Shown one piece after another: positions 1 through 11,359 of a stretch of DNA of 64,000 nt. The DNA comes from Isoetes taiwanensis. Lineage: Eukaryota > Streptophyta > Lycopodiopsida > Isoetales > Isoetaceae. The notes beneath the pieces are model-generated. The model was given only the letters and a program-made list of their open reading frames with translations. It was not told the DNA's origin and did not search any database. The DNA lies in NCBI GenBank assembly GCA_021234155.1, contig JAJEKV010000066.1:4127815-4191814 (forward strand), read 5' to 3'. Position 1 is the first letter of the stretch; every line of letters starts with the position of its first letter. Position numbers and translations under genes: made by a program.

Positions 1-1
1 G

Positions 2-763
2 CGTCCAATCCTGACACAATCTACTCCCAATGCATCCTCAGCTGCAGTCTTGAACAGAATAACTACTCGGATCCATTGTATGCCCCCAGGCCTGTTGTTC
101 AAGCTTCGCACGGTCCAATCTACCATCACTCTCACAGAGACATCTTCTCAATTACCCTTAGAGAGCTGGGTACAGCTTCTGGAGATACTGCTACAGTCGG
201 CAGAGCACAGTAATGTTTCACCAGTGTCTACCGGAACATCAGCACCTGACCATGTACATGCCATGCCCCAGGAAGATGCTACAGTACCTAGGCCCACACA
301 GTCGCCGGCAGAGGATTGTTTGCCCGCTGAGCAGGCGAAGGTCCCACGTTAGGAGCCTAGTAGAGCCACAGAGCACACGTCCGCCCTGAACCTACGCATT
401 ATAGGTCTGGAAGAGGCGAGTGACACTCCTGCTATAGTTGAGGTGGACCAGTTTTTCACTCAGGTAATGCACATACAGGCAGACGGCGTCCTCTCTGCAC
501 AACGAGTTGGAGCAGCACGACCCGACCGCCCCCGACACTTGCTAGTCTGTTTTCAGGATGGCTTGTCCAGATTACACATCCTCCGACATGGCAATCACTT
601 GAAAGGAATCGCTTTCTCTGTCCAGGAAGACCTTACCCCCGCACAGCTCTGCAGATGGAAGGAAGAATTATGCCGAGTCCGCGAAGCTCGCCTGCAACGG
701 AAGTGGGCTGTGTACAGGGGAGGCCAGGCTATCATCCGAGATTATTGGCTGATTGATCCATAG
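2..763 (+). pseudogene. LINE ORF1 C-terminal part with an in-frame stop
   Basis: The frame is open from the window edge to the TAG at 350-352, then continues in the same frame to the stop at 761-763, so one ORF carries a single nonsense codon. The part after the stop resembles the C-terminal domain of L1-type ORF1 nucleic-acid chaperones: a start like LRIIGLEEASDTPA, a central QRVGAARPDRPRHLLVCF, then FSVQEDLTPAQLC and a basic YRGGQAIIRDY end. It would bind element RNA in the cytoplasmic RNP. The same domain occurs in the LINE at 38,792-39,082. The 5' end lies outside the window. Family assignment is from motif recall, not a search. Confidence 0.6.
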
Positions 764-1048
764 ACAGTTTTTGTATAGCCCTGTGCTTCCTGCCTTCGTT
801 TTGGTATGGTTTTGGTTGGTTTCACCCTTTCGTTTTATTGGTTACATTGTTATGGGGGCATAGCCCCCCCCGAGTTCTGCTTGGGCTTATGCCTGCTTGT
901 TTTGTTTTTTGTATTTGAGACTTGTTAGGGGGCATAGCTCCCGAGTTTTGGTAGGGCTCATGCCCTGTATGTCACCGTCTCATAGGCCAGGTTCCGTGGA
1001 CGTTAAAATATACTTCCTTCCTTCCTTCCTTCCTTCCTTCCTTCTTTC
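764..1048 (+). mobile_element. LINE 3' untranslated region and (TTCC)n tail
   Basis: Directly after the ORF there are two diverged copies of a GGGGGCATAGC...GAGTT...GGGCT(C/T)ATGCC unit (about 850-895 and 928-966), then a stem-loop at 976-1002 and a run of TTCC units at about 1014-1048. There is no ORF2 between ORF1 and the tail, so the copy is internally deleted or a non-autonomous derivative. The stem-loop plus microsatellite tail matches the other LINE ends at 35.1 and 35.4 kb. Confidence 0.65.
976..1002 (+). other. LINE 3' terminal stem-loop, copy 1
   Basis: CGTC at the 5' side pairs with GACG at the 3' side across a loop that includes GGCCAGGTTCC. It lies 11 nt before the (TTCC)n tail. 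Counterparts are at 35,091-35,124 and 35,424-35,452, read on the minus strand. In stringent-type LINEs such a loop is the recognition site for the element's own reverse transcriptase; that role is inferred here. Confidence 0.5.
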
Positions 1049-1776
1049 TTAACTGCAAGAAAGTTCTAGTGTGCAAATATTTCATTGGCATGTGGCAAAG
1101 AAAACTAGCAGACCAAACGATACAAATTCCTGGCATTGCAAAATATCGCATTCAATCAGTTGGCTTTCCTCCCATAACTTAGTTTTCTTCATTTTCTATT
1201 TGTTAAAATCTATCTGTACAGTTGAGACAACGAACTAGAGGAAAGCACACAATGCGTGTTCAGAATGGAGTTTGATGAAAAGGAGTAGAGATGAAAAAAG
1301 TACCTTGGTGGAAGCTTTCCAGAATGTTGTTCCGATGTGCAGCACCAGAAGACCCGTTTGTGTGCCGCCAAACCAAGGAGAAGCTTTGCTGCAGAATACC
1401 TGCCCGAGTGATGCTTATATAGGGGCGATGCAGGTTGTAAGGTAAAGTAAAGGTTATGCCTAATAATAGAAAACCTAAATAAAGTTAAAAGGTGAAGGTA
1501 ATATAAATGATGGTAAAGGTAGCCTATGGGCCCTTTTTCCTATTTTGCAATACATATACATGCAATTTCTCTTCTGTTCCTTAATCTCGTCTGTTGAAGT
1601 GGTCTTTAGGAGTTTCTTTTTCGTATGCCTTGTTCCCAACATGGACTCCTTCTAAGGGCAACCCTACTGCGTCAGAATCGCGAAAAAGGATGGCTACTAA
1701 ACAGGTTTTTTTGTAGTCTGCATTTTTTTCCTGGGGTCTCATATGTGGATGTTGTCTCTATTTGTCCCCCCCTCCC
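1049..1776. other. No gene seen
   Basis: AT-rich sequence with no convincing ORF, RNA gene or repeat. The open frames near 1,625-1,878 have no recognisable motif and overlap each other on opposite strands. Confidence 0.5.
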
Positions 1777-1777
1777 C

Positions 1778-3910
1778 TTTTTTTTGAAGGACAACAAACT
1801 CTTATTCAATATTCCAGAAGAAGTACACACATAGATGCAGAGACAGAAATAAAATCTCAGCAGACAAAGATAATCCACTAAGTGCAGCCACCTGTCTATG
1901 CATAAGATAAGGAATATTCCTCAAAAATCAAACGTTTTTTTCTTAGAAGCAAGCTGAGAACATAGGTATGCCTTCACCAATCTGTCTTGCGCCTCGTGAA
2001 GAAGTTGGTCGATACTAATTGATAAGCGATAAGCCTTTGAAGATACACATTCGCCTTATTTTCCAAATAGACCACAACAACCAGCCTAAAGCTAAGTGGA
2101 AAGCCTGTTGCTGCAAGCTGTTCCAAGTGGATGGATAAATGGCGAGAAGCACCTGCTGACTAGTCAAGACCACATGGAAGAGAGATAGTAACCACGACCA
2201 AACTGGCTGAACTTGGTCACATAGAAAGAAGCAGTGCTCGAGACTCTCAACTTGCCGCTTACACAGTGGGCAGAGTTCTGAAATGCAAGGATAAAACTTA
2301 TGAACCAGCACATTAACCCGCAGACATCTGTGAAGGAGTTGCCACCATAAGGTACAAACTTTGGGATGCAGCAATTTATTCCAGACCCAGGACCACATAC
2401 GCTTCCACTGAGGAGGGGGAATGCAGAGTTGCCAACCAGCCCGAGGGGGGACAATGTCAACATCAACCAGTTTTTGATATAACGAATGCACAAGACGTTG
2501 TGCATTAACAATTTAGGAACCAGTCCAAATAGGCACATCAACTGATTGTGAAGGAGCGTCTGGCAGAATGTCAGCCAACTTTTGCCATAGAGCTCTGTCC
2601 CATCGAGATAGCATAAACTTAGTCTGAAAATCATCCCAAGTCAACAAGTGTCCTGCCTCATACCAAGCACCAACTGTAAGAATACCCGCAAGCTTCCAAC
2701 GACGTTGAGTCAATGGATGTACAGTAGCACACAGAGGCATTAAGTGCTAGTTTCCCAAAAAGAATACACTGCCTAAGTGCTTGTGCAACCAATCTCATTC
2801 CAAGCGAATGTACCATACCCACCAAGTAGCGACAAATGAACTTAGATATCATTATTTTACTCTGTAAATGAAAGTCAAGCATACCTAGACCTCCAGCAAT
2901 TTTGGTTTGATACATGTGGACCAAGCGACCTTCACAACTACACCCCTGCCCAAATGAAGTTACGGACAATTGCGACAACCTCTTGAAACTTTGTTTGTGA
3001 GGCAAGCACAACAGATGCCATATACACATGAGTGTTGATGAGAACCTGCTTGGCAACTACTATCCGCCTTGCCAGAGACAGCTTAGTTGTATTCCACCAA
3101 AAAAAAAATGCTTACGCAGGCCCTCCACTATGACATCGCATGCATCTAAAGTAGAGATATGTATACCTACATGAATGCCCAAGAGTTTAGTGGCCTTCCC
3201 TTGAGGAAGCACGTTCCATGTATACTCGTAAACACAGGGAGGAACATCCATATCCAAAGTCCATAAAGCAGAGCATTTTAGCCACCCAACAAGAACCCCC
3301 GATGCCAGGGAGAAAGAATCCAGCAAAAGCTTAGCATTCTGAAGTTTATCATCCTCAGCCACTAGAAAGAGAAATGTATCATCGGCATACTGATTACACA
3401 CTTCTTGAGAACTATCCCCCATCAATCCCTGAATTACGCCATCTTGAGTAGCCGAAGAGAATAGCTGGGACAATACCTCTGCCACAATAGTGAACAATAA
3501 CGGGGCAAGGGGACATCCTTGTCGAACTCCTCTACCAACAGGAAACACAGCCGACAGTTCTCCTGAAAAAGCACAGTAGACCGAGCAAAAAGATGGAGCT
3601 TCATAACATCTCTGGTAAACAACTCTGCAAATCCCAATGTTAGAAGGCATTTTTGTAGGAAATTCCAATCTATACTGTTATAGGCTTTAGCAAAATCCAA
3701 TTTGAGATATACAATGTGCCAACCCTTAAGACGCGCCCAATACATCCCCTCATAAGCTGCAGCCACATTATCAAGAATACAATGCTTAGGTAAAAATCCT
3801 GATTGTGTAAAGGAGGTAGACTCACTTTCTCTACCAAGGCCTTAGCAAAGATCTTGTACACCGTAGATAGCAAAGTTATAGGACGTCAATCCGAGATTTT
3901 TTTGTTCTTT
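1778..3910 (-). mobile_element. 5'-truncated LINE (non-LTR retrotransposon)
   Basis: On the minus strand this holds the second half of a LINE ORF2, a short 3' UTR and an A8 tract (T-run at 1778-1785) that probably marks the 3' end. The 5' side stops near 3,900 before any endonuclease domain, as expected for incomplete reverse transcription. This element ends in poly(A) and so belongs to a different LINE family from those with repeat tails at 1.0, 6.9 and 35 kb. Confidence 0.75.
2015..3873 (-). pseudogene. LINE ORF2 reverse transcriptase, frameshifted
   Basis: Read from 3,873 down, several frames in turn give the fingers/palm order of a LINE reverse transcriptase: LLSTVYKIFAKALVEKV, YLKLDFAKAYNSIDW (motif A), GVRQGCPLAPLLFTIV (motif B), NQYADDTFLF (motif C) and LLGIHVG. 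A region like IAGGLGMLDF follows, then a C-terminal zinc-knuckle (zf-RVT) with LCPLCKRQVESLEHCFFLC. The catalytic YADD is intact, but at least four frame changes and the missing 5' half make it non-functional. Confidence 0.85.
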
Positions 3911-4023
3911 TTGTCTGTGTCAAACATGTTTAGGCTTGGGAGCTTTTACTGGAAGAGATAAAACAAGCATCTCATGCGCCGGTTTCATCGAGCTCAAAAA
4001 GGTTTACTTTAGGCAGCTCTTAT

Positions 4024-4537
4024 ATGCGCCATTTGAATCTGTGCGGGATGGAACCGGAGGCATATATAAAAGGTTGGGAAAGCGAGAAGGAGATGGATGA
4101 CTTTATTGATCTGGAAAAGAAGAAGAGGGCGAATGTTACAAAGGAGAACAGTGACGGCCCCGCAGATGATATGTGTATCAATGGTTTCTTCTTTCTTCTC
4201 TTTTTTGCTTTTGATTGTACTAATGTGAGTTTCTTTGTCATTTGAGATTTTTAGGTTTCTTGAAGCTCTTTTTATGGTCGCAAATGTTGAGTGCGATTAT
4301 GATGCTTTGGGGAAGGATGAGGCTACCGAGTTGTTGGGTGGTGTTAGCAAAGGTGTAAACGGTTACCAATGTGCAATGTTGTACTTTGGTTACAATGTAA
4401 CTAAATCTGAATTGATGCAGATGCCAAACAATCGAGCGCAGAAGTTGATGTCAAGATTAATGCAAGTGTATGGGCATGGCCATAAGTCAAAAAATCCAAT
4501 GACAATAGAGAAAGTTACGATCAGATTAATTCCATAA
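4024..4537 (+). CDS. Possible two-exon gene, unknown function
   Basis: An open frame from ATG 4,024 and another from about 4,254 to 4,537 can be joined by a short intron. The donor is near 4,170-4,183, a TACTAAT branch-site match lies at about 4,217-4,223, and a pyrimidine-rich stretch ends in TTTTTAG at 4,253. Exon 1 is charged (KEMDDFIDLEKKKRANV); exon 2 contains NGYQCAMLYFGYNV and ends in a basic VYGHGHKSKNPMTIEKV. I do not recognise a family. A GIY-YIG-like exon lies 320 nt downstream on the same strand and may belong to the same gene. Confidence 0.3.
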
Positions 4538-4854
4538 TTGCGGTCGAGCTTTTCGGGAACACAGAATTTTTTTCGAGCCCAACAGATGTTGGTAACACTT
4601 GATGTAATTGAAGTATATTTTTCTGAACAATTATATTGACTTCGGTATACTTCGATAAATTGTGTCAAGCTGCTTTGCATTTATGATGGTTGTTTTAGCA
4701 TTTTGGTGGTTGTTTACATTCACATTGTTCGTAAAGTTATATGTTGTTTGTGATTATGTGAAGGCAGTTCATAGATAATGATTAGATGTAATTTTTCGTT
4801 TTGTGTAGCAGCAGCTTCTTTATTATTTATACATGCTCAATTTTGCTTTTGCAG

Positions 4855-4977
4855 ACGTTGAGTGCATGATATTGAAACCTATTTATATCTACCGCATTAC
4901 GTGTGTGGGGAGGGAGATGAAATATATAGGGCAATCGTCGAATCCTTGGAAACGTATGAAACAACATATGATATAAA
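4855..4977 (+). CDS. GIY-YIG nuclease-like exon fragment
   Basis: After a good acceptor (TTTTGCTTTTGCAG ending at 4,854) the frame reads through IYIYRITCVGREMKYIG and QSSNPWKRMKQHM before a stop at 4,975-4,977. This matches the N-terminal core of GIY-YIG domains: a Tyr in the first strand, the YIG motif about 13 residues later, then the conserved Arg and His spaced as in the family. The later Glu-containing half is not evident. It could be a piece of a host DNA-repair nuclease, or of a Penelope-like element, whose reverse transcriptases carry this domain at the C terminus. Confidence 0.4.
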
Positions 4978-6080
4978 ATATTCATAATCGTCGTATTCCT
5001 TAATATGCTTGTCTAGATTTCACTTATTAGTTTCACCTGCATACAAAAAAGATGTCAACGATTGAGTATCTCATATTATATGTTCTCTTTATTAATGTAA
5101 TGGAACCCTTTCTATGCAGTCCCCACGTACATCTTGTATAACAAATGACATGGAAATGATGTTGCATGGTTGTTTTGAGGGTGGACATGCTTTGGTAAAC
5201 TTTAGTCTTTAGTGGATCAAGCTGGAGATACATGGGAACTTCTGGAACGTGACAAACTTTTCAGGTTCTTTTTAGATGACTCAAATTGTCTATTTTCTTT
5301 CTATAGATGCTGCTGGAAAATTCAACACTTGGCTAGTACTTTCTCATCCAAATTTTATAAAAAAAAATTGTTTATCGATGGCTCTTTTCAATGTAAATAC
5401 CATGCACTGTTCCAACAAGTCATAGCTATGGAATTATGTTGCAGGGAAATTAATATGGAGATCCATTCAGATGAATGGGTTTGAAAGGCTTGTGAAGTAA
5501 AATACATGTCATGTCATTGTATACATGTTGTAAAGTATTATTTTGGTGGTTGTACTATATAGCGTTGATGTCATGGACATAGAGGAAAGACAGTGAATTT
5601 ACAAGGAGAAGCGTTGGAAGGTAAAGCTCGTTTCTACTTTCCAATGCTTCCTTTTTTTTCTTCCTCATATTTATTTGTTTGGATAAATTGATAAGTTTTC
5701 ATTAACAAAACACGATATAATTACAAATACCTAAATATCCTTTCCCATTATGCAAACGGTACACCATAAGAGTTTACTTTCTTTTCCTTCGATTGATAGT
5801 CGGCATCAAATTTCAGTTCTCTATTTCACTCCATATTCTAGGGTTCCTCACACCTAAACAAAACCTTAGCTGCTGATGGAGCCACTAGTATTCAATGAAA
5901 AGTAGGAAACTTTCCCTCGCTCATTGAGAAGGCTTAGGCTTAGAGAGAGACTCTCTTGTTTGTTGGGATATTCAAACACGATATCCTCGTTTTCCTATTT
6001 GAGTACACCATGGTAATAATATACAAGGCTATCGCCTCCTTTGACGATTCAACCTCTTCGAGATTCCTTGCTCTTTCTGG
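4978..6080. other. No gene recognised
   Basis: An open frame at 5,212-5,484 has no known motif and begins inside an otherwise stop-rich stretch. The rest is AT-rich. Sequence at 6,010-6,080 may belong to the LINE relic that follows. Confidence 0.4.
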
Positions 6081-6955
6081 ATGAGTGAGACCCATTGCCT
6101 CCCACCAAGCCTGACACCATCAAAACGGGTCATCAACATTAGTGTTGGTGTCCGCAATCCAATGTTGTTTGGGTTATATATCGACCAGCTTGAGAGGTTA
6201 GCTTACACATCATATAGATGGAGGGCCAAGCTTGCTCACAATATCATCCATCAGCTGATATATGTGGATGGCTTGGACCTCTTAGCTTACACCCATTGAG
6301 TATGCAGTAGCATCTAGACGCACTTACTTTTTTGCCAGGCCACTGAAATGTGCGTCAATTTGGCTAAAATCAAAGTGCTCCTGGTGTCATCCTCAAGGAA
6401 ATAGAGGCAATATTCCTTCACTTACCAATGTCAAGAGGTTGAAATAGTGCAAACATACAAGTATCTAGAAGCGGAGTTACCTACCACATACTAAGTCACT
6501 TGTATTAAGCACCGAGTGATGGCAAGCGCGTGATGGCACCGAATTTCAGAAGAGCGAGAAAACAGGATCTACGAATGCTGTCAACTAGGAGTGGTTGAAG
6601 ATGAGTTTCACACTCTTCGGAACTTTCCAGCATTTGCACCAGTTCAGATACGATATGATGGGTTGGCTAAACCTTACCAACTGCTGCATGTAATGATGAA
6701 CACACCCTCAAGGGACACTGATAACGTATATTCAAGAGGTACTAGACATACAAGCTCAATTGTGCTCCCGATCATTACATTGATATGCACAAAATGTGTA
6801 ATTCATCAACAAGCTTACTATTAATAAGGTTCTTCCATCGAAAACCTTTCCGGGCAGGGGCTCTTTAATCCTGGAGACTAATCGACCGGTGTGGCCATCT
6901 GTCCTCCATGGTAGTAAAAGACAATTCAATTTGATTCAATTCAATTCAATTCAAC
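6081..6955 (+). mobile_element. Degenerate LINE remnant with (ATTCA)n tail
   Basis: Peptides in shifting frames match a LINE reverse transcriptase: VGVRNPMLFGLYIDQLERL (motif B region with the QGCPLSP core lost), IYVDGLDLLAYTH (motif C, YADD replaced by YVDG), VNLAKIKVLLVSS, and a C-terminal LGVVEDEFHTLRNFPAF like the LINE at 35.5 kb (MKEVEDELHALIRCPSY). An (ATTCA)n-type tail lies at about 6,929-6,955. The same LFGL(F/Y)IDQLE signature shows that it belongs to the 35-39 kb family. Confidence 0.7.
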
Positions 6956-9251
6956 GTGGATAGGCTCGTGTAAATGATAGTGTACTTTTTGGAATGTACC
7001 CAACTCTTCCAAAATTCATTTCTATTCAAATTTGAACAAACTGCTTAGCCACTCATAAGTCCCCGCGAGGACAAGGTCGGAGCAATTCGAAGTACTTATA
7101 CATATGATTATGGCTTTGCATAGTAGAAATGCATAAATAGAGTGTATCTTCGCGATATTCTAAAGCTATGAATTCATGTTGAAGTCGTCGACTCATATTT
7201 TAAATGCTAAGTCCCATATCATATGTACATATATATCATGTACATGAATGAACAAAGAAATGTTACATCGAAATGTTTCATCATGATGGGAGCCAAATAG
7301 CATCATTCAAGGATTGGAATTGACCCATCTTTTAAGGAGGTCAAGTTCCAAACGTATATGTCTTACACATGATGACTTGCACTAACAAGTGAGAATAAAG
7401 ATTAGAATTGAACCATATTTTAATGCGGCCATGTTCCAATATCTTATCAAAACAAATATAATGCATTCACTTTGATTCTATTCTTCAAGATTCCTTGATG
7501 CTCCAGTGCATGCGCCCCAAATGCGCGCCAAATGTCGAATTTTTTTTTCGAGGAACATTTTTGTATTTTTCTAGTTATAATATTTATTGAGGAGGAGCCA
7601 CAGCCACGTGACTCCCCTTCCTCAATCAATTCATCCAATCTATTTGAAGAATACCTTCTTTTCTGGCCTTGATTCCGTTGTTCCCTCGGTCTTCAAGAAG
7701 TTGGATTCGTGTTTTTACGATTCAACGGCCAGAGGTTTTGGGTTACATTTGAGTCCCAGAAGAAGAGCGCCATTCAGAGCCTGATTCCTCTGTGTTGGGT
7801 TATGATATTGGGTTTTGAAGGATTTTTTATTTGCCGTCGGTCTGTGGGGTTGGGGCTAAAATCGCTCTGCTGACTCTGTTTTTCTGCTGGCTTTTAGGTG
7901 AATTTTCGGGTCAATTCCCAGTTTTTTGCTCATGGATAAGGCGGACTTTCATCCCATACGCTTTCGGCTGCTCCATCTAAGATCATTACTATGGTAAAAG
8001 CGATTGCCCAATAAATTGGACTCCATAGCGAAGAGGGATAGCCCAGAGAAGGAGCTACTTACGTTTCTACGATTTTGAAGATGATCTACCATCATCGGAC
8101 AATAGCCCTACCATCAAAGCTAATCGATTTGGGCTTCCAATCTTTTCGTCTTCGGGTAATCAATCAGTTTTTTAGGCTTGATTTCATATGAAAATGTTTT
8201 GAATATGATGAATATAGTTTGATTTGAGTTCTCACTTGCCGGGGATCAATCTTGCGTGTAGTTTCTCACATGAATGTCAAAGCAACCCGGGTTTTAAGTT
8301 CTTTTCCTTAAGTATGTTGTTCTTTGTGATCTAGAACATTGTGCTTTTCTTCTTTATTCTAGAGGCTAATCAGGTAATTTGTTGCGTGATTTTAGAACTT
8401 AAAATGCATGGGATTAAGTCGTTCTATGTAAGTTTGTCCTCCTTTCACTCATAATCCGGCGGGAATTTGTACATTTCATTTTTTAGATTAATGCTGGCTT
8501 TTAGATGCTTCCATGCTCGGAGTTTTTCGAATAAATGTTAAACCCAAGTTAGAGGTATCTACGATTCTAAGCTTTTGCCAAAGCTGCTTTATCCTTCGCC
8601 CAGATCCACTTTAGAGATTTGCATGTTTTATGGCAGTTCTTCTCTATATTAGAGTAATAATACTGCATCTCAGGGCTCAAATTGGTGAATGGCCGAGTTG
8701 TTGTTCCACTGGTTTTGTTAAGCGAAAGCAAAGGTAAGTAAGAGCTAAAGTGATTTAGCCTTTCAATGCAATGGTTCCAATGCTATTAAACACATAAATG
8801 AACATGCCTTTAAAGGCGGTGCTCACACATAGTCATGCGGAATTATGATCAAACCAATCGTCGAGATTGTAAGAAAGCATTTAATGTCAACCTTCATATA
8901 GCCATTTGGGTATATTGTATGATGCACAATAGACCGCACATCGCCAAAAAGTGTCACGTTATAAGATTTTGGATTAAGTTTATAGTCTTTTCATGTGTTA
9001 TTCTGCTCGGTGGTACGTGCAATATGGTGCCTGTATGCACAATAAACAAGGTTCCTTGGGTGTGTTGAAGCTGTATGTTGTTTTTAATTGTCTCCAAATA
9101 TGGAGGAACTGGTTATAGCTACTCTCGTAATAAAAAAGGAAAATTTTTCTCATTTTTTTTTTGGCATTGGGTAGCACTAACAAAAGCGATCTTTGCTAAA
9201 GAGAGCATGTCTCGGTAGACTATTGCATGGGAATTTTATATGGATAATAGT

Positions 9252-9301
9252 AATGGAAGGCATTCATCCAGGCAGCAATGGAAGGCATTCATCCAGGCAG
9301 C
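9252..9301 (+). repeat. 25-bp tandem duplication
   Basis: The 25-bp unit beginning AATGGAAGGCATTC occurs twice head to tail with no difference, at 9,252-9,276 and 9,277-9,301. Perfect identity suggests a recent replication-slippage event. Confidence 0.9.
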
Positions 9302-10085
9302 ATCAGAATAAACTTGAGGAAGCAATCCGGAGCAAGGTACAAATGCATAGACATCCAGCAAATGGACAGATAAGATTCTCTAGGTAACTTATAAACTACT
9401 CTTGGGGGATATCAATTGGAGAAAAGGAAGAAACTATTTATATTTGTTGGAGATTGCATGGAGAACATATGCAGACTTTATCCCCTCTGATATTATTCTT
9501 CAGTTCCTAGCACGAGGCAACTCTGCATCCATGTCCATTGGAATGACTTCGACGCTGTTGTTGCTAACCAAAAAACTCCTGTGCATTCTGCAATTTCGTC
9601 CACATCTGCGATTCTCTGTATAATGAACGCAGGAGTCCTCGATTTGTTACAAGTTTTTGTGCCGGAATCGAATGTAATGATATATGCTTTTTGCATGAAA
9701 TGTTAACGTGTACGGTATATCTAAGCTAGAAACAATGATAAATAAAGTTAGAATTGTGTAACTTAATGGACTAGAGTAGAATGCACATTTTCAATTCTAC
9801 AATGTATACAGGAATAAACTGCCTAGCTAGACGCACAAGATCCTTGTAACCTTCAAATTATTGCCAAATAATGACTAATGCTCGCTATATGCATATATTG
9901 GCAACTCTGAGGAGGTTTGAATTCCCCCATGCTCAAACAGTTCAATTTTTATATGTTCAAACTTAGATTACGTTGATTTAATGTAAAACATCTTTTCGCA
10001 GAGCGAGTCGTTATGGTCAATATTCTTCTATCGTGCGGGCACTGAACATAAACACAGGGCAACAAAATGCAAGTTCAAATTCTGG

Positions 10086-10171
10086 ATGTTCTAGCATGTA
10101 TATGTTCTAGCATGTATAGACGAGTTGGGGAAGTTCTGCATGTTCTAGCATGTATAGACGAGTTGGGGAAG
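10086..10171 (+). repeat. ATGTTCTAGCATGTAT repeat, three copies
   Basis: The 16-bp unit starts at 10,086, 10,102 and 10,140. The last two copies are each followed by AGACGAGTTGGGGAAG, so a 16-bp duplication was followed by a 38-bp one. Confidence 0.85.
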
Positions 10172-10444
10172 AGACCGCCGCGATAAGTTTCTTGTATATA
10201 TTTGTCATATACTTTTGCTCTAACAAGTGGAAACCTCTACATCATGGTAGGAGTCAAATGGCATCATCCATGTATAGTGCACGTGTAGCTTAAAAATTGA
10301 GGAGAAGGGGCACTACTCTGATGCTGAGCCAAATGTAATGTCCTCATTCCACCATCGGAAACTTTCGAGTAAAATAAATTTCTCAAATTTCAAGCCCTTC
10401 TTAAATCCTCCCTCACATCAACATGAAGCAACATGCACGAGATT

Positions 10445-10590
10445 GTGCCATGTTGTCCATCAAATGGCCAAAAAGTTTCTCTACCCGCCCTTTACACGAG
10501 AAATAGATAGATACAATGTGCCATGTTGTCCATCAAATGGCCAAAAAGTTTCTCTACCCGCCCTTTACACGAGAAATAGATAGATACAAT
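10445..10590 (+). repeat. Perfect 73-bp tandem duplication
   Basis: Two copies of a 73-bp unit (10,445-10,517 and 10,518-10,590), each starting GTGCCATGTTGTCC and ending GATAGATACAAT, appear identical. It is either a very recent duplication or an assembly artefact. Confidence 0.9.
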
Positions 10591-11359
10591 CTTTAATGTC
10601 CGCAAGAATCCAAAACTTATGAGAACACATCCAGATGAGACATGCCTCACTATTGTACATGGCTGAATTTGGTCCTTCTCTCACAAACTTCACAATGATC
10701 ATGGCCACTTTCATAACGAGACGTTGAACCTGTGGCCTCGGGCAAGGAGTTAAAGGTCTTACCACAAAAGCCTCCACATATCTATAACCTTAGAGAGAAA
10801 GTTCATGTACAAGCTATTACATGGGATGCAAGCCCCAACACCACTTAACGCACATACTGACTCATTACATTGGGGCTCAGGACTAGCAAGCCCTGACACC
10901 TCTTTCACGTCCATAATAGCTTTAACGCCCATAATGACCTTATCTCTAAGGTCATAGGGATATGGAGGCTATTACATGTGTGTGGTGCCTACATGCTACA
11001 ATCGACAAGCCCACATGTGGGTCATATTCTAGGCCCCATAGCTTCAAGCAATTGAATCCTCATGAATATTACAAAAAGAGAAGTTATTCTAAAAAGTATG
11101 CACAATTACATGGTATCATTGATAAAATCCAAAACCAATAGTGGATTTTCATAATTGTCGCCAAACGTGTTTCTTGGACTAATTTAACAAGTGGTTATCT
11201 TATAAGCAAAGGGGGCCTATAAGTTGGCTCCATATAGTCTTGTTGCTTGATTGTTGCCGTCACGCACAAAATCAACTGGTATATGGTCTACTGACCCAAA
11301 CAGGAAAAAAATATTTTGACATCGATTAGGCATTGCGGTGCTTCAACCATTTCCGGAAA

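Larger units (their letters stand above)
6956..11359. other. Gene-free interval with tandem duplications
   Basis: No ORF here resembles a known protein. The stretch 7,560-8,200 could be leader or intron-like sequence of a lost gene. Three clear tandem duplications are listed separately. Short dispersed phrases recur, for example ATGGGAGCCAAATAGCATC near 7,287 and a similar TAGGAGTCAAATGGCATC near 10,246. Confidence 0.5.

Noticed and set aside
4183-4253. Frame join at 4.2 kb as a sequencing frameshift
   Set aside because: A TACTAAT branch site and TTTTTAG acceptor make an intron more likely, though it is short for a plant.
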